Made by a program: the position numbers and the translations under genes. A DNA stretch of 11,977 nucleotides. Source: Pseudomonadota bacterium (GTDB lineage Bacteria; Pseudomonadota; Gammaproteobacteria; Burkholderiales; Burkholderiaceae). Positions 1-6,241 of this stretch are shown here, in pieces. The notes under the pieces were generated by a model, which saw nothing but the letters and a program-made list of their open reading frames with translations, was not told the DNA's origin and searched no databases. The stretch covers positions 1 through 11,977 of the forward strand of contig JAKORH010000417.1 of NCBI GenBank assembly GCA_029777935.1, in the 5' to 3' direction. Positions within the stretch are counted from its first letter, which is position 1. The number at the start of each line of letters is the position of its first letter.

Positions 1-2
1 AC

Positions 3-365
3 GGCTCGGGCTATCCGTTCGGCATCGGCGGCAGCGCGATTCCGATCGCGCCGCGCATCACCGCGCTGGCGGACGTGTTCGACGCGCTGACGCACAAGCG
101 GCCGTACAAGGAACCGTGGCCGGTGGCGCGCGCACTCGAAGAGATCGCGTACCTGAAGGGCCATCAGTTCGACCCGCACCTGACCGATCTCTTCCTCGCG
201 CTGATCCCGCGCCTGCAGCGCGAGCACGGCGACCTCGACGAATTCCTCGGTCGCTCGGCGCGGCAGTCGCCGTTCATCCAGGCGCGCGAGAAGATCGCCG
301 CCACGCTGCGGCAGTTCAGCGGCCGCGGCATGGACGGCCGCGCCCGCTTCGACACTCAGCGATAG
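3..365 (+). CDS. HD-GYP domain protein, C-terminal part (5' end outside window)
   Basis: The visible 120 residues are the C-terminal end of an HD-GYP domain, a metal-dependent phosphohydrolase family that usually hydrolyses cyclic-di-GMP. The frame is open from base 3 and begins inside the signature, GSGYP, followed by IP-x3-RI, then ALADVFDALTHKRPYK and KGHQFDP, which are the conserved helices after the GYP motif. The HD metal ligands and any sensory or receiver domain lie upstream and cannot be seen. The gene ends at a TAG at 363-365. Its last 12 residues (GMDGRARFDTQR) fall within the first copy of a tandem duplication (329-417), so the extreme C-terminus may be recent. It converges on the ABC exporter gene with 34 bases between the stops. 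The family call is firm; whether it is an active c-di-GMP phosphodiesterase cannot be judged. Confidence 0.9.
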   Translation, partial: GSGYPFGIGGSAIPIAPRITALADVFDALTHKRPYKEPWPVARALEEIAYLKGHQFDPHLTDLFLALIPRLQREHGDLDEFLGRSARQSPFIQAREKIAATLRQFSGRGMDGRARFDTQR

Positions 366-417
366 AGCGCGCGGCATTGGCGGCCGTGCGCTTCGATACT
401 CACCGATAGAGCGCGCG
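329..417. repeat. Tandem duplication (~44 bp) at a convergent gene junction
   Basis: Bases 329-374 and 375-417 are two adjacent copies of one sequence. The best-conserved parts, 345-373 and 389-417, match at 27 of 29 positions at an offset of 44; a 2-base indel lies in the left part. Copy 1 carries the HD-GYP stop (TAG, 363-365) and copy 2 carries the ABC exporter stop (TGA on the minus strand, 400-402). On the minus strand copy 1 also reads ALYR-stop, identical to the exporter's real C-terminus. Confidence 0.85.
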
Positions 418-2475
418 CTCGGGGCGCGGCCCGAGCGCGACCAGCCGGTCGACTGCGCGCACCGTCTCGGGACGGTGGCTGACGATCACCAGCCCCATGC
501 CGAGATGCTTCAGGCCCTCGGTGATCTCGCGCTCGCGCGCCAGATCGAGCTGGTCGAACGCCTCGTCGAGGAACAGCGCCTGCGGCCGGCGGTACAGCGC
601 GCGCGCCAGTATCAGCCGCTGCTTCTGCCCGCCCGACAGCGCGATGCCCATGCTGCCGACGATCGTGTTGTACTGCATGGGCATTGCTTCGATGTCGTCG
701 TGGATGCGCGCCAGCCGCGCGCACTCGCGCACGCGCTCGGCATCGTGCTGCGGATCGAAGAAGCTGATGTTGTCCTCGATCGTGCCGACGAACAGCTGGT
801 CGTCCTGCATCACCACGCCGATGCGGCCGCGGTAGGCGGCGCGGTCCCAGTCGCGTGCGTCACGGCCGGCGACGTGCAGCGTGCCCTCGGTGCGGTCGAG
901 CAGGCCCACCAGCACCTTGACCAGGGTCGTCTTGCCGGAGCCCGAAGGGCCGACGATCGCGATCGTCTCGCCGGGCCTGAGCGAGAAATTCACGCCGCGG
1001 AAGACGAAACCCTCGACGCCGTAGGCGAAGCCCAGTTCCCGGCCTTCGATCACCAGCGGCGTGCTGGCCGGTTCGGCCGCACCGGTGCGCACCGGCTCCG
1101 GCGTGGCGAGCGCGATGTCGGCGATTCGTTCGGCGTGCAGGTCGAGCATGCGGAACTCGATGCCCTTGTCGATCAGGTTGTTCACGCGCGTCAGGAACAG
1201 CAGCTTGAACGCGAGGAATCCGAACAGCATGCCGACCGAGAACTGGCCTTCGATCACCAGCAGCGCGGCGAGCCAGATCACCGCGACGTTCTCCAGCCCG
1301 AAGATCAGGCCATTGGCGGCGCGGTGCACGATCGCGATGTTCTGCGCCTTGACGCCCGCGTTGGTGTGCTCGACCACGAGATTCTGGTAGGCCGAGCGCC
1401 GCTCGCTCTCGCGCAGGTTCAGCTTGATCGCGAGCATGCCGCGCAGCGTCTCGATGAAGTGCGTGTTCGACTTGCCCTCGTGCACGATCTGCTCGTCGAG
1501 CGCGCGCCGCTGCGGGCCGTAGAACGCCCAGCGCACCAGGCCGTACAGCAGCGCGGCCGTCAGCACGATCGACGACAGCACCGCGCTGTACCAGAACATC
1601 ACCGCCAGCGTCAGGATCACCATCACGCCGTCCACGATGGTCTCGACGAAAGTCAGCGTCAGCGTCTTCTGGATCGCGTCGATGCTCTTGAAGCGCGCGA
1701 AGATGTCGCCGAGCTGCCGCTTCTCGAACCACGCCAGCGGCAGCTTCACGAGCTGGCCGAACAGCGTGTCGAGCAGCCGCAGGTTCAGGTGCGTCGACAG
1801 GTACACGCCGAGCCAGGCGCGCACCGCGGTGACCGCGACCTGCATCACCACCAGCAGCGCGAAGCCGAGCCCCAGCACGACCAGCAGGTCCAGATCGCGC
1901 CCGACGACCACGCGGTCGACCACGAGCTGCACGAAGAAGGGCGAAGCGATCGCGAACACCTCGAGCGCGACCGACAGCAGCAGCACCTGCGCGATCGCGT
2001 TCTTCATGCCGGACGCCACCGACAGCAGCTGCCACGCGCTGATCTTCTCGCGCTCGTCGCGCCGGGCGAATCCGGCCGCGGGCGTGAGCTCCAGCGCCAC
2101 GCCGGTGTAGTGGCGCGAAGCGTCGGCCAGCGCCAGCACGCGCTTGCCGCGCGCCGGATCGTGGATCGAGATGCGGTTGCCGCGCACCTTCGTCAGCACG
2201 ACGAAGTGGTTCATGTCCCAGTGCAGGATCGCCGGCAGCCGCAGCTGGCCGAGCGCCTCGAGCGCCGCCTGCACGCCGCGCGCCGACATGTTCATCGTCT
2301 GCGCGATCGCAGCGATGTGCTGCAGCGTGACGCCGCGCATCGACGGCGCCAGCCGCAACCGCATCGCCGACAGATCCGTCAGATACCCGTGGTAGCTCGC
2401 GATCATCGCCACGCAGGCGATGCCGCACTCGGGCGCTTCGGACTGCAGGATCAGCGGGACGCGGCGGCCGAACAC
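400..2475 (-). CDS. Peptidase-domain (C39) ABC exporter, bacteriocin/double-glycine peptide type
   Basis: Fused peptidase, membrane and ATPase exporter of the CvaB/LagD/RaxB type, expected in the inner membrane, where it trims a double-glycine leader and exports the peptide. From a GTG start at 2475 (691 aa) the C39 domain spans about 1-135, with Gln11, catalytic Cys17 (ECGIAC), His90 (MNHFVVL) and Asp106 (IHDPARGKR), so it looks active. The ABC membrane domain spans about 145-440. The ATPase has Walker A GPSGSGKTT (509-517), Q-loop Gln557, LSGGQ (613-617), Walker B ALFLDE (633-638) and H-loop His667. The D-loop is DQLD rather than the usual SALD. The frame stays open to a TTG at 2529, but those 18 extra codons translate a palindromic repeat, and GTG 2475 has a GGAG nine bases upstream. 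It follows the hlyD-like gene on the same strand. No cargo peptide gene is visible nearby, so the substrate is unknown. Confidence 0.93.
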   Translation of the reverse strand: MFGRRVPLILQSEAPECGIACVAMIASYHGYLTDLSAMRLRLAPSMRGVTLQHIAAIAQTMNMSARGVQAALEALGQLRLPAILHWDMNHFVVLTKVRGNRISIHDPARGKRVLALADASRHYTGVALELTPAAGFARRDEREKISAWQLLSVASGMKNAIAQVLLLSVALEVFAIASPFFVQLVVDRVVVGRDLDLLVVLGLGFALLVVMQVAVTAVRAWLGVYLSTHLNLRLLDTLFGQLVKLPLAWFEKRQLGDIFARFKSIDAIQKTLTLTFVETIVDGVMVILTLAVMFWYSAVLSSIVLTAALLYGLVRWAFYGPQRRALDEQIVHEGKSNTHFIETLRGMLAIKLNLRESERRSAYQNLVVEHTNAGVKAQNIAIVHRAANGLIFGLENVAVIWLAALLVIEGQFSVGMLFGFLAFKLLFLTRVNNLIDKGIEFRMLDLHAERIADIALATPEPVRTGAAEPASTPLVIEGRELGFAYGVEGFVFRGVNFSLRPGETIAIVGPSGSGKTTLVKVLVGLLDRTEGTLHVAGRDARDWDRAAYRGRIGVVMQDDQLFVGTIEDNISFFDPQHDAERVRECARLARIHDDIEAMPMQYNTIVGSMGIALSGGQKQRLILARALYRRPQALFLDEAFDQLDLAREREITEGLKHLGMGLVIVSHRPETVRAVDRLVALGPRPERALYR

Positions 2476-2484
2476 GTCAGCGGG

Positions 2485-2488
2485 CTCC
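2485..2488 (-). promoter_or_regulatory. Ribosome binding site deciding the exporter start
   Basis: GGAG on the minus strand, nine bases before the GTG at 2475. It supports that start over the TTG at 2529, which lies within the palindromic repeat. Confidence 0.55.
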
Positions 2489-2502
2489 GACGTGAGATGC
2501 CT

Positions 2503-2568
2503 GTCGCCCCGGCGAAGGCCGGGACCCAATTGCGCTGGAAATTGGGCCCCGGCCTGCGCCGGGGCGAC
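2503..2568. repeat. Intergenic palindromic repeat (REP-like) between adaptor and exporter genes
   Basis: Two 29-base arms (2503-2531 and 2540-2568) are reverse complements with two mismatches, separated by the 8-base loop GCGCTGGA. The arms begin and end with GTCGCCCC/GGGGCGAC. Chance translation gives the 'PAKAGTQ...GPGLRRGD' type of string seen in many proteobacterial intergenic repeats. It lies between the hlyD-like stop (2581) and the exporter start (2475), so the transcript would carry a very stable hairpin there. It could act as an mRNA stabiliser or partial terminator; this is inference. Confidence 0.85.
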
Positions 2569-2580
2569 GGCGCGTCGCGC

Positions 2581-3828
2581 TCATCGCAACCTCTCCTTCA
2601 GCTGCAGCACCGGCTCGAACACCCACTCGAACACCGTGCGGCGCTCGAGCAGGATGTCGGCGTTGACCAGCATGCCGGGCCGAAGCTGAAATTCCTGGCC
2701 GCCGGCGCGGACGGCCTGGTGGTCGAGCTTCACGTCGATCCGGTACACCGGCTCCTTCGACGTCATCGAGCCCACCTTCTCGCCGGTGGACCATACGGTG
2801 CGGCTGATCGCCTCGACCTTGCCGTGATACTGGCCGAAGCGCTGGAACGGAAACGCCTCGTAGCGCAGCACCACGTCGTTGCCCGGCTGCACGAAGCCGA
2901 TCGCGCGCGTGGGCACCAGCAGTTGCGCCTGCAGCCCGCTTCCCTTCGGCAGCAGCATCGCGATCGGCGCATCGGCCGCCACCGACGCGCCCTTCGATAC
3001 CGCGATGTTCGTCACCACGCCGGCGATCGGCGCGCGGATGATCGTCTCGCGCTTGGCCTCCTCCTGCACCATGCTCTGCGCCAGCTCGCTCTTCTGCCGC
3101 GTCAGCGCATCGAGCTGCTGGCTGGCGCGCGTGTCGATCGTCGGCAGCTCCGTTTCCGCCGCTCGCAGCTCGCGCTCCAGCGCGCCGCGGTTGCGGCGCA
3201 AGGTCTCCAGCTTCACCTGCTGGTCGAGCTGGTCGTTGCGCTTCTGCGTCAGCGAGGTGTCGGACACGAAGCCTTCCTTGACGAGCTGCTGCGTGCGCTG
3301 GAAGTCCTCGCGTGCCGAGGCCACGCGTGTCTGCTGCAGGCGGATCTCGACGTCGCTCTGCGAGATTTCCTTGCGCAGGTCGGCGATGCGGGTGCGGATC
3401 TGCTCGCGCTGCTGGCCGGCGAGCTGCAGCACACGGTCCTTTTCCGCTTCGAGGTTCTGCGTGCGCTGTGTCAGTTCGCGCTGCACCAGCTCGGCCGGCG
3501 TGGCGCCGGAGGCCGTGCTGCGCTCGAGCGACAGGCGGGCGATCGGCGCGCCGGCCTCGACCTCGTCGCCTTCCTTGACCATCAGGTCCGCGATCGTGCC
3601 GATCTCCGGTGCCTGGATGCGCGCCGCGCCCGCGTCGAGCGCCAGGAAGCCCTCGACGCGCTCGCGCCGCGTGTATTCGCCGAGGAAGGCGAACGCGACC
3701 AGCGCGGCGGCGAAAGCCGCCGCCACCAGCGTGAAGACCCACAGCGGCACCGGCCGCGCCAGCGACACCTCGCCGAGCAGCTTCTCCCGCTGCGCGTCGA
3801 TCGCTTCCTGCCGAAAGAGCTTCCTCAT
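2581..3828 (-). CDS. HlyD-family periplasmic adaptor (membrane fusion protein) of the peptide exporter
   Basis: A 415-residue adaptor of the CvaA/RaxA type, which links an inner-membrane ABC exporter to an outer-membrane TolC-like channel. A short cytoplasmic N-terminus precedes one membrane segment at about 28-50 (PLWVFTLVAAAFAAALVAFAFLG). Then come a half lipoyl domain around 70-100 (IQAPEIGTIADLMVKEGDEVEAGAPI), a long coiled-coil hairpin about 110-258, the second lipoyl half about 264-292 (RAPIAGVVTNIAVSKGASV) and a beta-barrel region to about 395. The ATG at 3828 gives the expected N-in topology; a weak AGG lies about nine bases upstream. It is the first gene of the pair and is followed after about 105 bases by the C39 exporter. 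No outer-membrane partner is encoded in the window, so a shared TolC elsewhere is likely. A mobile-element end lies 62 bases upstream of the start, so its promoter may have been changed by that insertion. Confidence 0.92.
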   Translation of the reverse strand: MRKLFRQEAIDAQREKLLGEVSLARPVPLWVFTLVAAAFAAALVAFAFLGEYTRRERVEGFLALDAGAARIQAPEIGTIADLMVKEGDEVEAGAPIARLSLERSTASGATPAELVQRELTQRTQNLEAEKDRVLQLAGQQREQIRTRIADLRKEISQSDVEIRLQQTRVASAREDFQRTQQLVKEGFVSDTSLTQKRNDQLDQQVKLETLRRNRGALERELRAAETELPTIDTRASQQLDALTRQKSELAQSMVQEEAKRETIIRAPIAGVVTNIAVSKGASVAADAPIAMLLPKGSGLQAQLLVPTRAIGFVQPGNDVVLRYEAFPFQRFGQYHGKVEAISRTVWSTGEKVGSMTSKEPVYRIDVKLDHQAVRAGGQEFQLRPGMLVNADILLERRTVFEWVFEPVLQLKERLR

Positions 3829-3867
3829 GCGCGATTGGCCTGCTGCGCCGGCAGCGGCGCGGCGCGG

Positions 3868-3873
3868 ATTATG
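3868..3873 (-). promoter_or_regulatory. Candidate -10 box for the adaptor/exporter pair
   Basis: CATAAT on the minus strand, 40 bases before the ATG at 3828, differs from the consensus by one base. No good -35 box stands at 16-18 bases; the sequence there is the outer edge of the mobile element (GGTTCT/TTCTTA). The call is weak and rests on one hexamer, but no other promoter is visible for these genes between 3829 and 3889. Confidence 0.25.
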
Positions 3874-3889
3874 CGGGAAGACCGACGCT

Positions 3890-3913
3890 AAGAACCTATC
3901 CGTGAATAATTCG
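3890..3913 (+). repeat. Left terminal inverted repeat of the 342-bp element
   Basis: 24 bases identical to the reverse complement of 4208-4231. It contains the AT-rich core GTGAATAATTCG. The sequence outside it (GACGCT) does not match the outside of the other end. Confidence 0.85.
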
Positions 3914-4098
3914 TGTGTGCGACGGGCCTAATTGGCTTGCAGCGCTAGGCGCGAGGAGCGCGGTTTGGTTCATCCAAATGAGCGACGAGCAACAACGCGA
4001 TGCGAGCCACTGCGCAGGCGCTTTGCGCCTGCGCGCGTCCATACGCCCGATCGGGCCCGCAACGGCGTCCGCCGTTGCTCAGCGGCCCGTCCCTTCGG

Positions 4099-4199
4099 GT
4101 TGTCGCCAGAAAGCCCGGCTGCGGCGTTGCCCGGCTTGGCCGTAGGCCGGGCTACTGTCCTGCGCCGGGCGCCTTGCATCCGGGCTTTCTGGCGACAAC
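4099..4199. repeat. Large dyad inside the element
   Basis: Arms 4099-4118 and 4180-4199 (GTTGTCGCCAGAAAGCCCGG and its reverse complement) match over all 20 bases. They enclose several GCCCGGC/GCCGGGC units, including the hairpin 4129-4152. As RNA the whole 101-base stretch could fold as one branched stem. Confidence 0.85.
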
Positions 4200-4207
4200 G
4201 CATCGCG

Positions 4208-4231
4208 CGAATTATTCACGGATAGGTTCTT
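4208..4231 (-). repeat. Right terminal inverted repeat, overlapping the 3' end of senB
   Basis: Reverse complement of 3890-3913 with no mismatch. On the minus strand it supplies the final codons EPIRE and the TAA stop (4212-4214) of the glycosyltransferase gene. Confidence 0.85.
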
Positions 4232-5207
4232 GCGCGGCCTTGGCGCCGCATTCTCGCAACAGGCCGTCAACGAGGCGCTCGACCGCGCGCGCTTCGCGCT
4301 GCGGCACAAAGAGCTTGGCGCGCCGCTTGCACGCCCAGGCGAGCTGCGCCAGGAAGCGCGACTCGCGCGCCGCGCGCACGACCAGCGCGCATGCCGCGTC
4401 GACATCGCCTTCGGTGAACAGCCCCGCGTAATGCACGCCGAGCAGCCCCGCGTTGCCGTCGATGCCGCTGCCGATCACCGGCGTGTGCGACGTCACCGCC
4501 TCGATCACCGCCTGCGCGCCGCCTTCCATGTTCGACGGGTGCAGCAGCACGTGGCAGCGGCGGATCAACTGGCGTGCGCGCGGGCGCGGCAGGTTGCCGA
4601 GCCAGCGGTAGCGCGGATCGGCCGCTGCCACGTCGCGCGCGCGGGCAGCGAGCTTCGGATCGAGCGGCGCGCCGGCATGGTGGAATCGGATGCGAAGATC
4701 GGACGGCAGCTCCTCGAGCATCCGCCACACCAGGCGCGGATTCTTCTCTTCCCGCAGGTGACCGACCACGGCGACGTGGAACACGCGCTTCGGCTTGCGC
4801 GCCGGCGTCAGCGCACGCGCGGACTGCACGATCACCGTCGTCTTGCGCCGGTAGCGGCGCGGCAGCCGCAAGGGCCCGCGCTCGTTCAGCACCACCAGCC
4901 GCGTGGCGAGATCGAGCGAACGCTGCGCAGTGAGGTTGTTGGCGATGTCGCGGTACAGGTCGGTGCCGGTCAGCACGACCACCAGCGGCCGATCGGGGTG
5001 CGCGGCGGCGAACTTCTGGATCGACTCGGCCGAGCGGCGTGCATGCAGCGCGACGAGACAGTCGACCGGCTGCCCGTCCCAGCGCGCCACGATCTGCACC
5101 CGATGCCGCCGCTGCAGGCAGCGCGCCCAGCGCGCCGCGGTGTGCCAGTTGCCGGTGTTCGAATCGGCCAGGTAGGGCGTGACGATCGCGACGGACGGGC
5201 GCCGCAT
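4212..5207 (-). CDS. senB: Glycosyltransferase of the SenB family (putative selenosugar synthase)
   Basis: A GT-B type glycosyltransferase that I recognise as the family containing SenB, the selenoneine-pathway enzyme joining selenophosphate to a UDP-sugar. From the ATG at 5207 it has 331 residues. Family-typical stretches are VTPYLADSNTGNWHTAARWA (10-29), LVALHARRSAESI (51-63), PDRPLVVVLTGTDLYRDI (71-88), VVGHLREEKNP (147-157), HHAGAPLDP, DPRYRWLGNLPR (197-208), and MEGGAQAVIEA (227-237) with the E-x7-E pair Glu228/Glu236. The frame continues upstream to 5312, but those residues translate a palindromic repeat; ATG 5219 is also inside it, so 5207 is preferred although no good ribosome site is seen. 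The C-terminal EPIRE-stop comes from a mobile-element end, so the original terminus was replaced. No SenA (EgtB-like) or SenC (SelD-like) gene is in the window, so the substrate is inferred from family membership alone. Confidence 0.78.
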   Translation of the reverse strand: MRRPSVAIVTPYLADSNTGNWHTAARWARCLQRRHRVQIVARWDGQPVDCLVALHARRSAESIQKFAAAHPDRPLVVVLTGTDLYRDIANNLTAQRSLDLATRLVVLNERGPLRLPRRYRRKTTVIVQSARALTPARKPKRVFHVAVVGHLREEKNPRLVWRMLEELPSDLRIRFHHAGAPLDPKLAARARDVAAADPRYRWLGNLPRPRARQLIRRCHVLLHPSNMEGGAQAVIEAVTSHTPVIGSGIDGNAGLLGVHYAGLFTEGDVDAACALVVRAARESRFLAQLAWACKRRAKLFVPQREARAVERLVDGLLRECGAKAAQEPIRE

Positions 5208-5212
5208 GAGCC

Positions 5213-5312
5213 GTGTCATGCCCGCGCAAGCGGGCATCCAAGCGCCGCTGGCCAGAGCACTGAATTCCCGCTGGAGCCTGCCCTCGACTCCGATCGGGGG
5301 CGGGAATGACAC
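5213..5312. repeat. Intergenic palindromic repeat ('MPAQAGIQ' type) between fabI and senB
   Basis: The 100-base stretch is bounded by GTGTCATGCCCGC (5213-5225) and GCGGGAATGACAC (5300-5312), which pair at 12 of 13 positions. The left part also folds on itself (CCCGC-GCAA-GCGGG). Its chance translation starts MPAQAGIQAPLA, the hallmark of a widespread proteobacterial intergenic repeat. It begins 12 bases after the fabI stop and ends just before the preferred senB start, so it forms the whole spacer between these two co-directional genes. Confidence 0.8.
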
Positions 5313-5324
5313 ACGGGCCTCACG

Positions 5325-6122
5325 CTACTCGGCTTTCACCGCCGCCAGCCCGAACGCGATCGCGCGGAAGCCGGCATCGACGTACGCGATCTCGCCGGTC
5401 ATGCCGGAGGCGAGATCCGACAGCAGGAACGCGGCCACGTTGCCCACTTCCTCGATCGTGACGTTCCGCCGCAGCGGCGCGTTCTGCGCGTTGAAGTCGA
5501 GCATGCGGCTGAAGCCCTTGATGCCGCTGGCGGCCAGCGTCTTGATCGGGCCGGCGGAGATGCCGTTGACGCGAATGCCCTGCGGGCCCAGGTCCGCCGC
5601 CAGGTAGCGCACCGATGCTTCGAGCGCGGCCTTGGCGAGCCCCATCGTGTTGTAGTGGGGCACGACGCGCTCGGCGCCGAGATAACTGAGCGTCAGCAGC
5701 GCGGCGCGCCGCCCTTCCATCAGCGGCAGCAGCGCCTTGGCCAGCGCCGAAAAGCTGTAGGCGGAAATGTCGTGCGTCATGTGGAAGTTCTCGCGCGTCA
5801 GCCCTTCGAGAAAGCTGCCGCTGATCGCTTCGCGCGGCGCGAACCCGATCGAGTGCACGAGGCCGTCGAGTCCGTCCCAGTGCTCGCGCAATCCTTCGCT
5901 CAGCGCCGCGATCTGGCGGTCCTCCGCGACGTCGCACGGCAGCACGATCTGCGCGCCGAATTCCTGCGCGAATTCCACGATGCGGTCGCGGAACCGGTCG
6001 CCGACGTAGGTGAACGCGAGTTCGGCGCCCTCGCGCCGGCACGCCTGGGCGATGCCGTAGGCGATCGATCGATTCGACAGCAGCCCGGTGATGAGGATGC
6101 GCTTGCCGGCCAGGAATCCCAT
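5325..6122 (-). CDS. fabI: Enoyl-[acyl-carrier-protein] reductase (NADH), FabI
   Basis: Cytoplasmic enzyme that reduces trans-2-enoyl-ACP, the last step of each fatty-acid elongation cycle. The 265 residues match the family's normal length. The dinucleotide-binding start is [15 protein letters not shown] (11-25), with the spaced G-x5-S pattern typical of FabI, then CDV (63-65) and HSIGFAP (90-96). The catalytic pair is Tyr157 and Lys164 in [12 protein letters not shown], with Tyr147 in SYLGA before it. Gly93, Met160 and Phe204 correspond to positions that contact triclosan in the E. coli enzyme. The ATG at 6122 is the natural family start ([13 protein letters not shown]); only an A-rich stretch precedes it, with no clear Shine-Dalgarno. 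The 119 bases between it and the mltD stop hold no gene. The 3' end runs into the palindromic repeat. Confidence 0.97.
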   Translation of the reverse strand: MGFLAGKRILITGLLSNRSIAYGIAQACRREGAELAFTYVGDRFRDRIVEFAQEFGAQIVLPCDVAEDRQIAALSEGLREHWDGLDGLVHSIGFAPREAISGSFLEGLTRENFHMTHDISAYSFSALAKALLPLMEGRRAALLTLSYLGAERVVPHYNTMGLAKAALEASVRYLAADLGPQGIRVNGISAGPIKTLAASGIKGFSRMLDFNAQNAPLRRNVTIEEVGNVAAFLLSDLASGMTGEIAYVDAGFRAIAFGLAAVKAE

Positions 6123-6241
6123 GGTTTTCGTTTCGGTTGGCGTTGGGGTCGGATGCGGATGCTACCGGCTCGGCGCCGACCGGCGTACGCCTCCGGCAAC
6201 CGCGGGCCGCGCGCGGAACACCCGCCGCCGCGCGCTGGAAC

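Larger units (their letters stand above)
3890..4231. mobile_element. MITE-like element, 342 bp, perfect 24-bp terminal inverted repeats
   Basis: The ends 3890-3913 and 4208-4231 are exact reverse complements over 24 bases, starting AAGAACCTATCC. They are AT-rich relative to their surroundings. Between them there is no credible coding sequence and no transposase. The interior is strongly structured: hairpin 4012-4034 (10-bp stem, TTT loop), 12-base palindrome 4045-4056, hairpin 4059-4078 (8-bp stem), hairpin 4129-4152, and the large dyad 4099-4199. A further inverted pair is CGCGATGCG (3996-4004) with CGCATCGCG (4199-4207). No target-site duplication is evident. This stretch, with the 61 bases 3829-3889, accounts for the whole gap between hlyD-like and senB-like. 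Non-autonomous mobile element is the best reading; a structured RNA or large REP cluster is the alternative. Confidence 0.75.

Noticed and set aside
475..3891. An open frame of 1,138 codons on the plus strand opposite the exporter and adaptor genes
   Set aside because: It mirrors two well-supported minus-strand genes and crosses the palindromic repeat. Its translation is rich in Arg, His and Gln with no domain; long antisense frames are expected at this GC content.
3970..4203. Short open frames inside the 342-bp element (77-143 codons, both strands)
   Set aside because: They are made of translated hairpins, have no ribosome sites or domains, and occur on both strands at once as expected for palindromes. 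No transposase or double-glycine peptide is seen among them.
3890..4231. CRISPR array or tRNA-linked attachment site in the gap
   Set aside because: There are no evenly spaced direct repeats with spacers and no tRNA; the repeats are inverted and nested.
6209..6235. Stem of 8 bp (GCGCGCGG/CCGCGCGC) after the mltD stop, considered as a terminator
   Set aside because: The stem is pure alternating G/C, common by chance here, and no T-run follows it on the minus strand.
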